Of a stretch of 64,000 nucleotides of DNA, positions 55,333 to 64,000 are shown piece after piece. How positions within the stretch are numbered: position 1 is the first letter of the stretch; the number at the start of each line of letters is the position of its first letter. Source of the stretch: Elusimicrobium minutum (GTDB lineage Bacteria > Elusimicrobiota > Elusimicrobia > Elusimicrobiales > UBA9959). Under the pieces are notes generated by a model. It worked only from the letters and a program-made list of their open reading frames with translations, was not told where the DNA came from and did not search any database. The position numbers and the translations under genes were made by a program. The stretch lies in the NCBI GenBank assembly GCA_020723765.1, contig DYIF01000001.1, positions 71,127-135,126 on the forward strand, written 5' to 3'.

Positions 55333-56071
55333 CTTTATCCTCTGTTTTTTTATCCAGCTCCTCGCTGATACCCAATTTTTTTATCGTTTCATCTATCTTT
55401 TTTTCTCTTTCCTCCAATATTTTTTCTTTCATATCAAGTTCTTCTTTCAACTTTTCAAAAGCTTTTATAAGCTCCCTTTTTTTTCTCGAAAAATCCTCTT
55501 CCAACCTTTTTTCTTTTATTTTTATCTCCATCAATTTCTTATTGTAATCAGACTCCAATTTTATTCTGAAGTTATCGATTTCTTTGTTTTTTTCTTCCCA
55601 TCTTTTAAACATCTCCTCTTCTTTCATCCTAAAAGAATCGTAAAGCTCCTGAGTTTTCTTGGAGTATTCCGCGGTAAGCTTCGTTCTTTCGTTTCCTATC
55701 TCCATCAACTTTAGCTCCAGCTGTTTGTTTTGCTCTTCCATATATTTTTTAAGCTCCAAATTCTCTTTTAAAATTTTTTTCTTTTCTTCGTTTAACTTTT
55801 CTAAGGTTAAATTTAATTCGGCTATTTGAGAATTTAACTCTTCAATTTTTAATTCGTATTTTTTAACGTTATTTTTATATTTCTCCTCCGCTTCTCTTTC
55901 CCTTCTTTTTATTATTTCGTCGGTCGAATAAGTTTCCAAAGAAAACTCTTCCATTATCGCGGTCATCTCTACCGCGGCCGGATTTTTTTCGCTCCATAGT
56001 TTTTCTCCGAATTTAACCAGCCTTTCGTAAAGCTCTTTTGGAACGCATTTGATTTCTTTCATAATATCCAT
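55322..56071 (-). CDS. Coiled-coil protein
   Basis: The 249-residue protein has an N-terminal globular part (1-55, PKELYERLVKFGEKLWSEKN), then an unbroken Glu/Lys-rich coiled coil to the end. There is no signal peptide or membrane segment. A second ATG at codon 4 is possible. It lies eight bases after the giant coiled-coil gene and overlaps the small membrane-protein gene. The function is unknown; a partner of the giant coiled coil is likely. Confidence 0.72.
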   Translation of the reverse strand: MDIMKEIKCVPKELYERLVKFGEKLWSEKNPAAVEMTAIMEEFSLETYSTDEIIKRREREAEEKYKNNVKKYELKIEELNSQIAELNLTLEKLNEEKKKILKENLELKKYMEEQNKQLELKLMEIGNERTKLTAEYSKKTQELYDSFRMKEEEMFKRWEEKNKEIDNFRIKLESDYNKKLMEIKIKEKRLEEDFSRKKRELIKAFEKLKEELDMKEKILEEREKKIDETIKKLGISEELDKKTEDKDER

Positions 56072-56079
56072 AATATTAC

Positions 56080-59000
56080 CTACTTTTTATACTGATTTAT
56101 CGCTTTTATCAGCTCAAGCCTTAATTTTTCTATTTCCGCTTCCTTTCTCGCGTATTCTTTTTCCAAATTTACTCTTTCCTCGTTTATTTTCCTTTCTTTT
56201 TCGCCAAGCTCTTTTCTTTTTTTGGAAAACTCTTCCTCATATAATTTTAACTTACTATTTATCTCTTTTTCCAATTCCGCTATGCTTTGCTTTTGAGCAG
56301 TTATTATTTCGTCTTTTTCTTTTAATGCTTTTTCAAAAGAAGAAACGACGGCGGAAATATCTTTTATTCTGGCTTCATACTCTTTCTTTAACTCTTCGGT
56401 TTTATCGAAAATCTTTTTTTCCGCCTCTTTTTTCTCTTTGAGAAAATATTCTTCCATTTCTTTCAATTTAGCGGAGTACCCTTCCCTTTCTCCGGCGATG
56501 GCTTTGGCGTACTCAAGGCTAATCTTTGCTAACTCATCTTCCATTTGAGCTATCCTGTCTTTCATTGCGGCTATCGCTGAATCTTTTTCGTTTAACTGCT
56601 TTTCGTACCTGTTTTTTTCTTTATCGAAGTTTTCCATTAATTTGCCGAAGTATTCTTCTCTTTCTTTTTCCATTTTGGCAATCTTTCCTTCGTATTCTTT
56701 TATTTTTGCTTGATAATCCTCGGTCGCTTTAGATATCTCTTCCGAAACCTTTTCGTTCAATTTATTTAAGTAATTGGACCTGATATCGTTTAATATCTTT
56801 TTATACTCTTCTTCTTTTTTATTCATCATATCGGACAATTCTCTGTTTTTATTCTCCATATCCGATATCTTTGAGCGAGTTAAAGCGAGAACGCTTTCAA
56901 ACTCTTTTTTCTCCGATTCCAAAATTTTAATCTTTTCTTCGTAGGATTTTTTCAATGTGTTTAACTCTATTTCTCCGATAGCTTTAGCGTTCTCTTCCGT
57001 TTCCTTAACAACTTTCTCGCAATAAGATTTCATCTCTTCCATGGATTTTTTTATTTTTGAAACCTCTTCTTCTTTTTCCTTTATTTTAGCCTGCATATCC
57101 AGCTTTAACGATTCCGTCTCTCTAACATGTTCTTCTTTCGCTTTTTTTAATTCTTCCAAGATTCTTGCCTTATTTTCTTCGATTAATTTGGCTATTTGAG
57201 ACGAAAGCTCTTCTCTTAAAACCTTTATCTCTTCCTCTTTTTTCTTCTCAAGATCCGCTCTTTTTTCTTCCTCCGCTTTAATTCGGCTTTCAAATTCTTT
57301 AACTTTTTTATCAATCATAGATTTATACTCGTTTTCCAGTTTGTTTTGCTTTTCGGAAAACTCCTTCTCTTTTTCTATCAATTTATTGCGCAAAGATTCG
57401 TTTTCTCCCAAATATCGAGCCCTAATGTTTTCAATTGTTGTTTTTAAAGCTTTTAATTCCTCTTCTTTTTTATCCGAAATTTCCGCTAAAGCTTTTTCAA
57501 ACTCTAAGTTTTTAGACTCGGCTTTTTCCATTATCTCTCTCATTTTCTTTTCTTTTTCTTCCATTTTAGAGACAAATTCTTCTTGCAACTTGTTTTTTTC
57601 CGATTCCGCTTTTTCCAAAAGCTCTTTAATCTTCAAAGACAATTTTTCTTCAATTTCTTTTATTTTTTTATCTTTCGCTTCCAATTGTTCGCGATAACCG
57701 CCGATCAAACCATCCTTTTCCATCTCGAATTTGCTTTCTAACTCGGAAATTTTTAAGAAATACTCTTTTTCTTTTTCGTTCAATTTCTCTTCCCAATGCT
57801 TTCTAATCTTTTCCGTTTCGCTCTCTTTTTCCTTTTCAAGCTCCGAAATCTTGGCCTCAAGAACCCTTATCTTATTTTCGTAACGTTTTCCCGTCTCTTC
57901 AACCGCTTTTTCTTTCTCGGCAATCTTTTCCAAAAGAGCGTCTTTTTCTTTTTTATTTAATTCTTTTATTGCGGCTATCTCTTTTTCAAGCCTTTCGAAA
58001 TATTCGGCCTCCGTTCTTCTTCTAAACTCTTCCAACTCCCCGGCATATCTTTGGCTAATCTCTTGCGCTTTTAAATTAAGCTCTTCAATCTTCGATCGAT
58101 ACTCGTTTTCTTTTTCTTTAAATTCGCCATTCATTTTTAATATTTTCTCTTCATATTCCTTTATAACGGATTCAAGTTCCGTTTGTTTTTTATTCCTTTC
58201 TTCCAAAATCTTTCTCTTTAGCTCGGCCTTTTCTTCTTCGATTTTTTTCAACTCTTCGCTAAACCTTATTTCATACTCCGCTTTTACTTCTTCAAGCCTT
58301 TTTATTCTTTCGGAAAACTCTTTTTCCTTTAAAGCCAAAAGCTCGGTTATCTTTTGCTCTCCCAAAGACTTTATCGTTTTAATTTCTTCTTTCAAAGCCT
58401 CTATCTCTTTTTCTTTACTCGCCGCATATTCGTTATATTTATTTTTTATAGAATCGATCTTTTCTCTATATTCGTTTTCCAATCGGCTTATCTCTTCCCG
58501 GTGTTTTTCTTCGATAGATTGGAACTTCTGTTTTTCCGCCTCCGAAATGGAATTTATTTTATTTTCGTAACCAATCGCGATATCTTTTATTCTGGACTCG
58601 TAAAGCTCTATCAGGCTACTCTTTTCTTTTTGATATTCCTCCGCTTTTTGCGAAAGCTTATTTTGCAATTCTAAAATCCTCACCTCCAATCTTTCGCCGG
58701 CCTGGGAAATCGCTTTTTCATAATTTGTTTTTATTTTTTCCAACTCCAAATTGTGATTTCCTTTAAGCGTTTCCATCTCGGCCTTAAGCTTTCTTATCTC
58801 GGATTCGTATATCGCGAGTTTGGCCGATTTTTCATTTTCCAAATCTCTAAGTTTTAAATCGTAGTTTTTCTCTTTTTCTTTGAAATCCAAGACCATCGCC
58901 TCCATTTTCCCTTCGTATTCTTTTCTTATATTATCTGCCAGAATGATCTTTTCGTTTTCTTTTTCTTTAAAAAGTTCTTTTTGGGCGTTTTTATAGAACT

Positions 59001-62000
59001 CTTCGGTTTCTTTGATTTTTTCTTTCAAAGATTCGTTTTCGTTTTTAACTATGGCGATATTTTTGTCAAATTCTTCCTTAACGGCCTTAACTTTTAATCC
59101 CACTTCGCTGTGTATCTTCGCCAGATATTCTCTTTCTAACTCTTCTTTCTCTTCATTATGTTTTCTCTCCATTTCTATTAATTTAATATTCAGTTCGGAA
59201 TTTTTCAAATTTAATTCTTCTATTTTGGCATACAATGCCGAATTTTCCGATTTAAGATTTTCTTTTTCCTTTTCTATTACCGAAAACTTTGCGTCGAAAG
59301 AAGACTTCAATTCCTCGTACTTTCTCTGATAATCTTCCATCAACTCTATTTTAAGATTGGTGTATTTTTCTTCTATTTTAGCCTGTTCTTCGGCTATTTT
59401 ATTTCTATACTCTTCTTCCTTTTCGGCGGATAATTTTATTTCAAAATCTTTTAATTTTTTCTCCCAGGATAAATTAATTTCGCCGATCTCCAAATTAAAT
59501 CTGGCTATCTGTTCATCTTTATATTTTAACTGCTCGGTTAACTGACTTATTTTATTTAAAGATTCTTTATGTTTATTGGATATATTTTCGGTTTCGATTT
59601 TAACAAGTTCGTCAAGTTTTTTATTAAACTCATTTTCAAGCTTAACTCTAAACTCCGCCAGTTTCCTGTTAGATTCGAGCTCTATTTCGCTTATTTTATC
59701 CGAAAGTTCGTTGTTTTGGGAAATAAGAGCTATTACGGTCTGCTGAGATTTTTGATATATCTCCCTTAACTCTTCCACAAGATTCTCATAATCTTTCTTT
59801 TCTTGAGCCCACACTCCTTTTTCTCTTTCTAAGATTTTAGAATATTCTTCATCCAGCTCTTTTTCCTTTAAAAGATAATCGTTTCTAATAATTTTAATCT
59901 TTTCTTTATATTCTTCTTCAATTTCTTTCTTAATAGACAACACTTTCCCCTCATATTCCCTTTTTGTCGCCTCAAGTTCCTTTTGACGCATCTCCAATTC
60001 TAAATCAAACTTTTTCTTCATCTCTTTTTTTTCTTCTTCGAGTCTGGCTCTTTCTTCGCTTAATTTATTCTGATATGAAATTTTTATCTCTTCTATTTTT
60101 TTGATATGGCTTTCAAGTTCTTTCTCCTTTACGGCCACCACCTCCAACAACTTCTCATTGGACTCGGACTTTATTTTCCTTATCTCTTCGTTTAGTCTTT
60201 CTATATCGGAGTCTCTTTTTAAGATTTCGTCTTTATATCTTAAGACTATTTCTTCCTCTCTTCTGTTATATTCTTCTTTGAGTTCTTTTAACGCCTGATC
60301 GTATTCGTTTTCTTTTTTAATAAGCGCTTCTTCAAAATCTTTTTTAATCGCATCGACCTTTTCTTTTTCTTCCAGGGAAATGTGGTTTATTCTATCTTCG
60401 AAAGCCTTTTCTATTTCCCTTATCTTAGAGTTATAAAAATCTATGAGATTGGATTTTTCTCTTTCGTATTCTTCGTTTTTGCCGGAAAGCTCGTTTTTCA
60501 AAGATTCTATCTTTAAAAGATAGCTCTCTCTCATCTTATCGAACATTGCAGATCTTTCCGCAAATTCTTTTTCTTTTTCTTCTATCAATCCGCTTATTCT
60601 GCCGGCATAGTCTTTCTCCATGCCATTTATTTTGTCAGTAAGCTCGGATATTTTATTTCTATATTCGTTTATTTTACTCTCATAATCGGCCGATATCTTT
60701 TTTTCTCTGACGGCCGCCGCTTCTTCATATCTCTTTTTTTCTTCTTCAAGTTTTAGCTTCAGTTCGTTTACTTTGTTCAAATACTCGTCTCTGGATCTGG
60801 AAAGCTCTTCCAGATGCTTTTTAAAACCTTCCTCCTTTTCTCTTATCGCTAAAGATATTTTATTTTCAAACTCTTCGTGTTTTTTACTAAGCTCGGCTAA
60901 AAGCTCGTTTATTTTATTTTCTTTTTTACCGAGCTCTTTGGAAAAAATTTCCGAAATATTTCTTTTTTCTTCCTCAAAATCGGCGTAAAGCTCTTGTTTT
61001 TGAGAGTCGTAATACAACTCAAGCTCTCTAACCTGATTTTTGTATCTACTCTCCATATCTTTTACGGTATTCTCTATCTCAAGATTTTTCTCTTCTATGA
61101 TCTTAAGATATCTTTTTTCCATCTCCTTCATTTTATTGTCGTAATCGGCTTCTATGTTCGAAATTTTATCTCTCAAAGCTCTGATTTCTTCCACATTTTT
61201 AAACCTTATGGACTCAAGTCTGTTTATCTCGTCCTTCAACTCTTTTTCTCTGGTTTCTATGAAAGACAAAAGTTTCGATTCGAATTCCTTTTCTTTTTCC
61301 AGTATTTTATCGTTTAAATTATTTATAATTTGAGAATATTCGTTTATTTTATTTTCAAGTTTTTCCTTTTCGATTTTGCCTTCGCTTTTAATTTTTTCGA
61401 CTTTGCTTTCAAAATCGCTTTTCGCTTCTTCAATCTCTTTATCCTTAGCTCTCTTAAAATCGGCTTTAATCTCAAAAACTTTGCTTTCGAAACTTTTTTC
61501 CATTAAAGAAATTTTATTCTGAAGGTTCGATATCTCGGTTTTATAATTTTCTTTTAAGTTATTCAAATTATTTATCTCGGAAATAAGTTCTTTTTCTTTA
61601 TCGGTTACCATCTGGATTATTTTCTGGTCGTATCCGTTTTGGATCTCGATCAGTTTGGACTCGACCGATTTAAGATTGGATTCTTTTTCGGCTATTTTAT
61701 TTTCGTATTCTTTCCTCAAAGATTCCATTCTTTTTTCGAAATCCGCCTGATACCGAGCAAATTTTGCCTCATATTCGGCGGCGACTTTGTTTTTTTCTTC
61801 CAGTATTTTGCTTTCAAGTTCTTTTATCTTATTAATTAATTCGTCGTTTACAGCCTTAACTTTTTCTCTTTCTTCTTCAAATTTTTTTAGATTATCAGAA
61901 TATTCTTGCTCTCTTAAAGATATTTGCTTTAATAATTCTTGTCTGAAATTTTCCTTCAACGAGCTTATTTCGTTTTCAAGCTTTGAAATGGTGGTTTGAC

Positions 62001-62835
62001 TTTCTTTATATTTTTCCTCCATTTCTTTCGCTCTTAAAACTACTCGCTCTCTTTCCGCCTCAAAAGCTTTATGAATTTCGGAAATCTCTCTTTTCCTCTC
62101 CTCCTCTATATTTTCAAGTTTTTTGTTAAAATTATGAGTTAAAAATTCATATTCTTTTCTGCCTCTCTCCTCAAGCTCTTTTTTCTTCTCTTCATACTCT
62201 CTTCTAATCTTTTCTTTTTCTTCTTCAAGGGCCCTTTCCTTTCCGGCGAGGTTTTCCTCAAGATTTTTAACTCTGGACAAAAGTTCGGTCTCTCTAAGTC
62301 TAAACGAATCTTCTATTTCGTTTATTCTATTTTTAAAAACTTCCTCGGTTTCTTTTTTAAGCTGGTCGTATTTTTTTTGAGCTTCCGAAAGTTTTTCGGA
62401 ATATAAGCTTTCCGTGTCCAGCAACCTTTTTTGCCACAAACCGACCAGATTTCTCTGCTTTATATCGAGCTCCTCAAATCTTTTCTGATACTCCTCCTCA
62501 AGTTCCTTTCTTAAAATTTCTATCCTCGCTTCTTTTTTTATCAAATCGTCTATGCTTATCTTCCCCTCTCCCAAAAGAGAAATGGTTGCTTCCAATTTTT
62601 TATAGAAATCCTCTTTTTCTTCCACGGTCTTAAGCCTTGAGTTTAAATTAAATTCTATTTGAGAAAGTCTTTCGGAAAGCTTTTTCTTCTCATCGTCTAA
62701 AATTTCTACGTTTTTTTTCAAATCCAACTTTTCTTTTTCCAGAGAAGATATTTTCTCAAGCGCCCATCTCAAACTCATTCTTGCGGTATCTATATTGGAT
62801 ATATCTCCGACTATCTTTTCTATTTCGTTTTCCAT
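56080..62835 (-). CDS. Giant coiled-coil protein of 2251 residues with internal repeats
   Basis: Residues 1-35 are a short non-coil head (DTARMSLRWALEKISSLE); nearly all the rest is Glu/Lys-rich coiled coil. There is no Walker motif, no signal peptide and no membrane helix, so it is neither SMC/Rad50 nor a surface protein. A motif of about 40 residues, KI..L...KEKEF...I..LE..K..Y..KI, recurs at least six times. A block near residue 776 realigns near 1388, suggesting a duplication with an offset of about 612 residues. Fully helical it would be roughly 0.3 micrometre long. GGAG precedes the ATG. It leads the 27-kb minus-strand run and is divergent from a CheY-type receiver. Confidence 0.85.
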   Translation of the reverse strand: MENEIEKIVGDISNIDTARMSLRWALEKISSLEKEKLDLKKNVEILDDEKKKLSERLSQIEFNLNSRLKTVEEKEDFYKKLEATISLLGEGKISIDDLIKKEARIEILRKELEEEYQKRFEELDIKQRNLVGLWQKRLLDTESLYSEKLSEAQKKYDQLKKETEEVFKNRINEIEDSFRLRETELLSRVKNLEENLAGKERALEEEKEKIRREYEEKKKELEERGRKEYEFLTHNFNKKLENIEEERKREISEIHKAFEAERERVVLRAKEMEEKYKESQTTISKLENEISSLKENFRQELLKQISLREQEYSDNLKKFEEEREKVKAVNDELINKIKELESKILEEKNKVAAEYEAKFARYQADFEKRMESLRKEYENKIAEKESNLKSVESKLIEIQNGYDQKIIQMVTDKEKELISEINNLNNLKENYKTEISNLQNKISLMEKSFESKVFEIKADFKRAKDKEIEEAKSDFESKVEKIKSEGKIEKEKLENKINEYSQIINNLNDKILEKEKEFESKLLSFIETREKELKDEINRLESIRFKNVEEIRALRDKISNIEADYDNKMKEMEKRYLKIIEEKNLEIENTVKDMESRYKNQVRELELYYDSQKQELYADFEEEKRNISEIFSKELGKKENKINELLAELSKKHEEFENKISLAIREKEEGFKKHLEELSRSRDEYLNKVNELKLKLEEEKKRYEEAAAVREKKISADYESKINEYRNKISELTDKINGMEKDYAGRISGLIEEKEKEFAERSAMFDKMRESYLLKIESLKNELSGKNEEYEREKSNLIDFYNSKIREIEKAFEDRINHISLEEKEKVDAIKKDFEEALIKKENEYDQALKELKEEYNRREEEIVLRYKDEILKRDSDIERLNEEIRKIKSESNEKLLEVVAVKEKELESHIKKIEEIKISYQNKLSEERARLEEEKKEMKKKFDLELEMRQKELEATKREYEGKVLSIKKEIEEEYKEKIKIIRNDYLLKEKELDEEYSKILEREKGVWAQEKKDYENLVEELREIYQKSQQTVIALISQNNELSDKISEIELESNRKLAEFRVKLENEFNKKLDELVKIETENISNKHKESLNKISQLTEQLKYKDEQIARFNLEIGEINLSWEKKLKDFEIKLSAEKEEEYRNKIAEEQAKIEEKYTNLKIELMEDYQRKYEELKSSFDAKFSVIEKEKENLKSENSALYAKIEELNLKNSELNIKLIEMERKHNEEKEELEREYLAKIHSEVGLKVKAVKEEFDKNIAIVKNENESLKEKIKETEEFYKNAQKELFKEKENEKIILADNIRKEYEGKMEAMVLDFKEKEKNYDLKLRDLENEKSAKLAIYESEIRKLKAEMETLKGNHNLELEKIKTNYEKAISQAGERLEVRILELQNKLSQKAEEYQKEKSSLIELYESRIKDIAIGYENKINSISEAEKQKFQSIEEKHREEISRLENEYREKIDSIKNKYNEYAASKEKEIEALKEEIKTIKSLGEQKITELLALKEKEFSERIKRLEEVKAEYEIRFSEELKKIEEEKAELKRKILEERNKKQTELESVIKEYEEKILKMNGEFKEKENEYRSKIEELNLKAQEISQRYAGELEEFRRRTEAEYFERLEKEIAAIKELNKKEKDALLEKIAEKEKAVEETGKRYENKIRVLEAKISELEKEKESETEKIRKHWEEKLNEKEKEYFLKISELESKFEMEKDGLIGGYREQLEAKDKKIKEIEEKLSLKIKELLEKAESEKNKLQEEFVSKMEEKEKKMREIMEKAESKNLEFEKALAEISDKKEEELKALKTTIENIRARYLGENESLRNKLIEKEKEFSEKQNKLENEYKSMIDKKVKEFESRIKAEEEKRADLEKKKEEEIKVLREELSSQIAKLIEENKARILEELKKAKEEHVRETESLKLDMQAKIKEKEEEVSKIKKSMEEMKSYCEKVVKETEENAKAIGEIELNTLKKSYEEKIKILESEKKEFESVLALTRSKISDMENKNRELSDMMNKKEEEYKKILNDIRSNYLNKLNEKVSEEISKATEDYQAKIKEYEGKIAKMEKEREEYFGKLMENFDKEKNRYEKQLNEKDSAIAAMKDRIAQMEDELAKISLEYAKAIAGEREGYSAKLKEMEEYFLKEKKEAEKKIFDKTEELKKEYEARIKDISAVVSSFEKALKEKDEIITAQKQSIAELEKEINSKLKLYEEEFSKKRKELGEKERKINEERVNLEKEYARKEAEIEKLRLELIKAINQYKK

Positions 62836-62853
62836 AAAATTCTCCGTTAAGAT

Positions 62854-62882
62854 ATTTTACATAAAAGGGTATGAAATGTTTA
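62854..62882 (-). promoter_or_regulatory. Promoter of the giant coiled-coil operon
   Basis: Minus strand: TAAACA (62882-62877), 17 bases, TAAAAT (62859-62854), then 18 bases to the ATG with GGAG. The 147-base divergent gap also holds ATGAAA...TTTCAT (62871-62910) and TGATAAATATCA (62920-62931), possible operator sites. Confidence 0.45.
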
Positions 62883-62982
62883 TTAAATGAATGTTAAATA
62901 ATTGTTTCATATTAAAATATTGATAAATATCATTTTAAAAAACCTATTTTTTTTAAATAATTTTTTAAAAGGGGGCTAATCT

Positions 62983-63387
62983 ATGGATAAAATACTCATA
63001 GTGGAAGATGAGGTTATTATAGCGAACATATTAAAAAAATTCTTTGAAGATAAAGGGTATCTGGCTACCTATACCGAAACCGCCGATGCCGCTCTAAAAT
63101 GGATAGACAACTTCAGACCCGACCTCCTGATAGTCGATGTCGGCCTTCCGGACATAAACGGAATAGAACTTTGCAAGGAAGTAAGGAAGAACATTAGAAC
63201 AAAAAAAATACCCATAATAATAATGACCGGAATAAACGAAATCGACACCAAAATAAAAGGTTCGGTCGAAGCTTGCGCCAATCTTTATTTGCAAAAACCT
63301 GTGGAGCCTCAAAAAATTCTCGAAGCGGCCGGCAAGTTAATAGACAACTACAAAACGGAAAAATACAGATTTAATCTCAATTACTAA
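62983..63387 (+). CDS. Single-domain response regulator (CheY-like receiver)
   Basis: The 134-residue receiver has every active-site residue: E8 and D9, phospho-acceptor D52 (LIVDVGLPD), T82 and K105 (LQKP). No output domain is fused, so it must signal by binding a partner. GGGGG lies before the ATG. It is divergent from the giant coiled-coil gene, which makes that system its likely target; coiled coils with receiver input act in polarity systems such as AglZ and FrzS of Myxococcus. The orphan kinase at 7193-9040 could phosphorylate it. Confidence 0.93.
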   Translation: MDKILIVEDEVIIANILKKFFEDKGYLATYTETADAALKWIDNFRPDLLIVDVGLPDINGIELCKEVRKNIRTKKIPIIIMTGINEIDTKIKGSVEACANLYLQKPVEPQKILEAAGKLIDNYKTEKYRFNLNY

Positions 63388-63410
63388 ACCCGTTTCTAAG
63401 TTAAAGTTTA

Positions 63411-63419
63411 TGATAAAAT
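63411..63419 (+). promoter_or_regulatory. Extended -10 element of a likely leaderless promoter (63426 gene)
   Basis: TGA-TAAAAT (63411-63419), ending six bases before the ATG at 63426. The TGn extension can replace a -35 box. There is no ribosome site. Confidence 0.6.
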
Positions 63420-63425
63420 ATAGTT

Positions 63426-63836
63426 ATGAAGAGGTTTTTTTTTGTTTTTTTATTTATTTTGTTTGCATATTTTGGATATAAAAATAGATACGATATTTAC
63501 GCCTTCTCCGCCAATTTAACCGGCAAAATCGAAATTTCCGAGGATTTATCAAAACACATAAAGCCCAATTCGATGTTATATATAACTTTAAAAAACGACA
63601 AAAATATAATATTCGCGGTAAAAGAAATAATAAATCCGATCTTTCCTTTGGATTTTAAAATTACAAGAAAAAACGTTTTATATCCGGATATATCCTCTTT
63701 TAAAATAAAATTGGAAGCGGTAATAAACACTCACGGCGAAATAGGAAAGATAAAACCGGGAGACATATACTCTTCTTCAATCGAAGCCAACATTATATCG
63801 AGAAATTTAGATATAAAATTAGATAAAATCAAATGA
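63426..63836 (+). CDS. Small membrane-anchored or secreted protein, unknown
   Basis: I do not recognise this 136-residue protein. Residues 3-18 are a very hydrophobic Phe-rich signal or anchor, and the rest is polar and beta-prone (MLYITLKNDKNIIFAVKEI, then a region with FKITRKNVLYPD). The size and plan recall the periplasmic part of cytochrome c-type biogenesis or SPOR-like proteins, but no motif supports either. It lies 38 bases after the receiver gene and has its own promoter. Confidence 0.6.
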   Translation: MKRFFFVFLFILFAYFGYKNRYDIYAFSANLTGKIEISEDLSKHIKPNSMLYITLKNDKNIIFAVKEIINPIFPLDFKITRKNVLYPDISSFKIKLEAVINTHGEIGKIKPGDIYSSSIEANIISRNLDIKLDKIK

Positions 63837-64000
63837 TCATTTATTATACTTGCTCATCGCAAAGTCTATTCCTTTAGAAACGATATCCTCTACTATAAAA
63901 GGAGCTACTTTAAAAACTTTATTTATTTTTTCAAACTCCTCTTTCGAAAAATCGGATAACACGTAATCGCTTAAATCCGTTCCCTCTCTCTTTGGCCCTA
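63837..64000 (-). CDS. C-terminal end of an unknown protein (partial)
   Basis: The last 53 codons and a TGA stop (63839-63837) of a gene that enters from the right. The visible part reads GPKREGTDLSDYVLSDFSKE, then EEFEKINKVFKVAPFIVEDI and SKGIDFAMSKYNK; it is soluble and helical. I cannot assign a family. It converges with the small 63426 gene, with no base between the two stops. Confidence 0.65.
   Translation of the reverse strand, partial: GPKREGTDLSDYVLSDFSKEEFEKINKVFKVAPFIVEDIVSKGIDFAMSKYNK

Noticed and set aside
56049-62001. Many plus-strand open frames rich in Ser, Phe and Leu
   Set aside because: All are antisense to the Glu/Lys-rich coiled coil, whose codons give Phe, Leu and Ser on the other strand.
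56080-62835. Giant coiled coil as an SMC/Rad50-type ATPase
   Set aside because: No Walker A, Walker B or ABC signature occurs at either end.
1-64000. CRISPR arrays, insertion sequences, transposases or prophage genes
   Set aside because: No regularly spaced direct repeats, transposase motifs or phage structural genes were found on either strand.

Overview
The window is low-GC bacterial chromosome with dense, mostly operonic coding on both strands. LptD, a lipobox-bearing MltA, a Wza-type exporter and a large polysaccharide cluster show a diderm (Gram-negative) cell with LPS or a similar outer-membrane glycolipid. No phage, insertion sequence or CRISPR array is visible. The lineage cannot be fixed from sequence alone. 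The mix of genes (animal/plant-type alanine aminotransferase, short QueG, several proteins I cannot name) suggests a little-studied phylum; Elusimicrobiota-like bacteria are only a guess.

Layout, left to right. (1) 1-7154: a partial secreted protein; a secreted Gly/Tyr-repeat protein; a peptidoglycan-salvage operon (SIS sugar-phosphate enzyme, MltA, NamZ); a divergent class I aminotransferase. (2) 7193-12014: a three-gene operon of an acidic protein, a DnaA-like AAA+ ATPase lacking the DNA-binding domain, and a GAF sensor histidine kinase; the first two appear to share a C-terminal domain I do not recognise. (3) 12142-15411: alanine aminotransferase, tRNA-Leu(TAA) with a duplicated 3' end, a repeat-rich spacer, then psd-pssA. 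(4) 15408-25900: housekeeping units tmk-holB-metG, ndk-hydrolase-like-murQ-uvrB, an SPFH protein, and nadC-birA-queG. (5) 25897-33686: the operon rpmE-prfA-prmC-murA-folC-ROK kinase-lptD. (6) 33776-35755: a membrane protein with a degenerate spermidine-synthase core. (7) 35717-62835: a 27-kb run on the minus strand. It begins with a 2251-residue coiled-coil protein, a second coiled-coil protein and a small membrane protein, continues with Wza, Wzc, an O-antigen ligase/polymerase, a flippase, two methyltransferase genes (one fused to a GT9 transferase), eight further glycosyltransferases, WbqC-like and DegT proteins, and ends with a phosphoesterase and an HprK-like ATPase. (8) 62983-64000: a lone CheY-type receiver divergent from the giant coiled coil, a small anchored protein, and a partial gene.

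How the parts fit. NamZ, MltA, the SIS enzyme, MurQ and possibly the ROK kinase form a scattered set for recovering cell-wall amino sugars, and MurA feeds the same pool into new wall. Region 7 is a Wzx/Wzy-type surface polysaccharide pathway; no initiating undecaprenyl-phosphate sugar transferase and no Wzb phosphatase lie in the window. The orphan histidine kinase (region 2) and orphan receiver (region 8) could be partners.

Two features stand out. Seven of about 17 transcription-unit-leading genes have a -10-like hexamer ending 6-8 bases before the ATG and no Shine-Dalgarno sequence, which suggests leaderless mRNAs. The two least-explained systems are the DnaA-like/acidic/kinase operon and the giant coiled-coil module attached to polysaccharide export.
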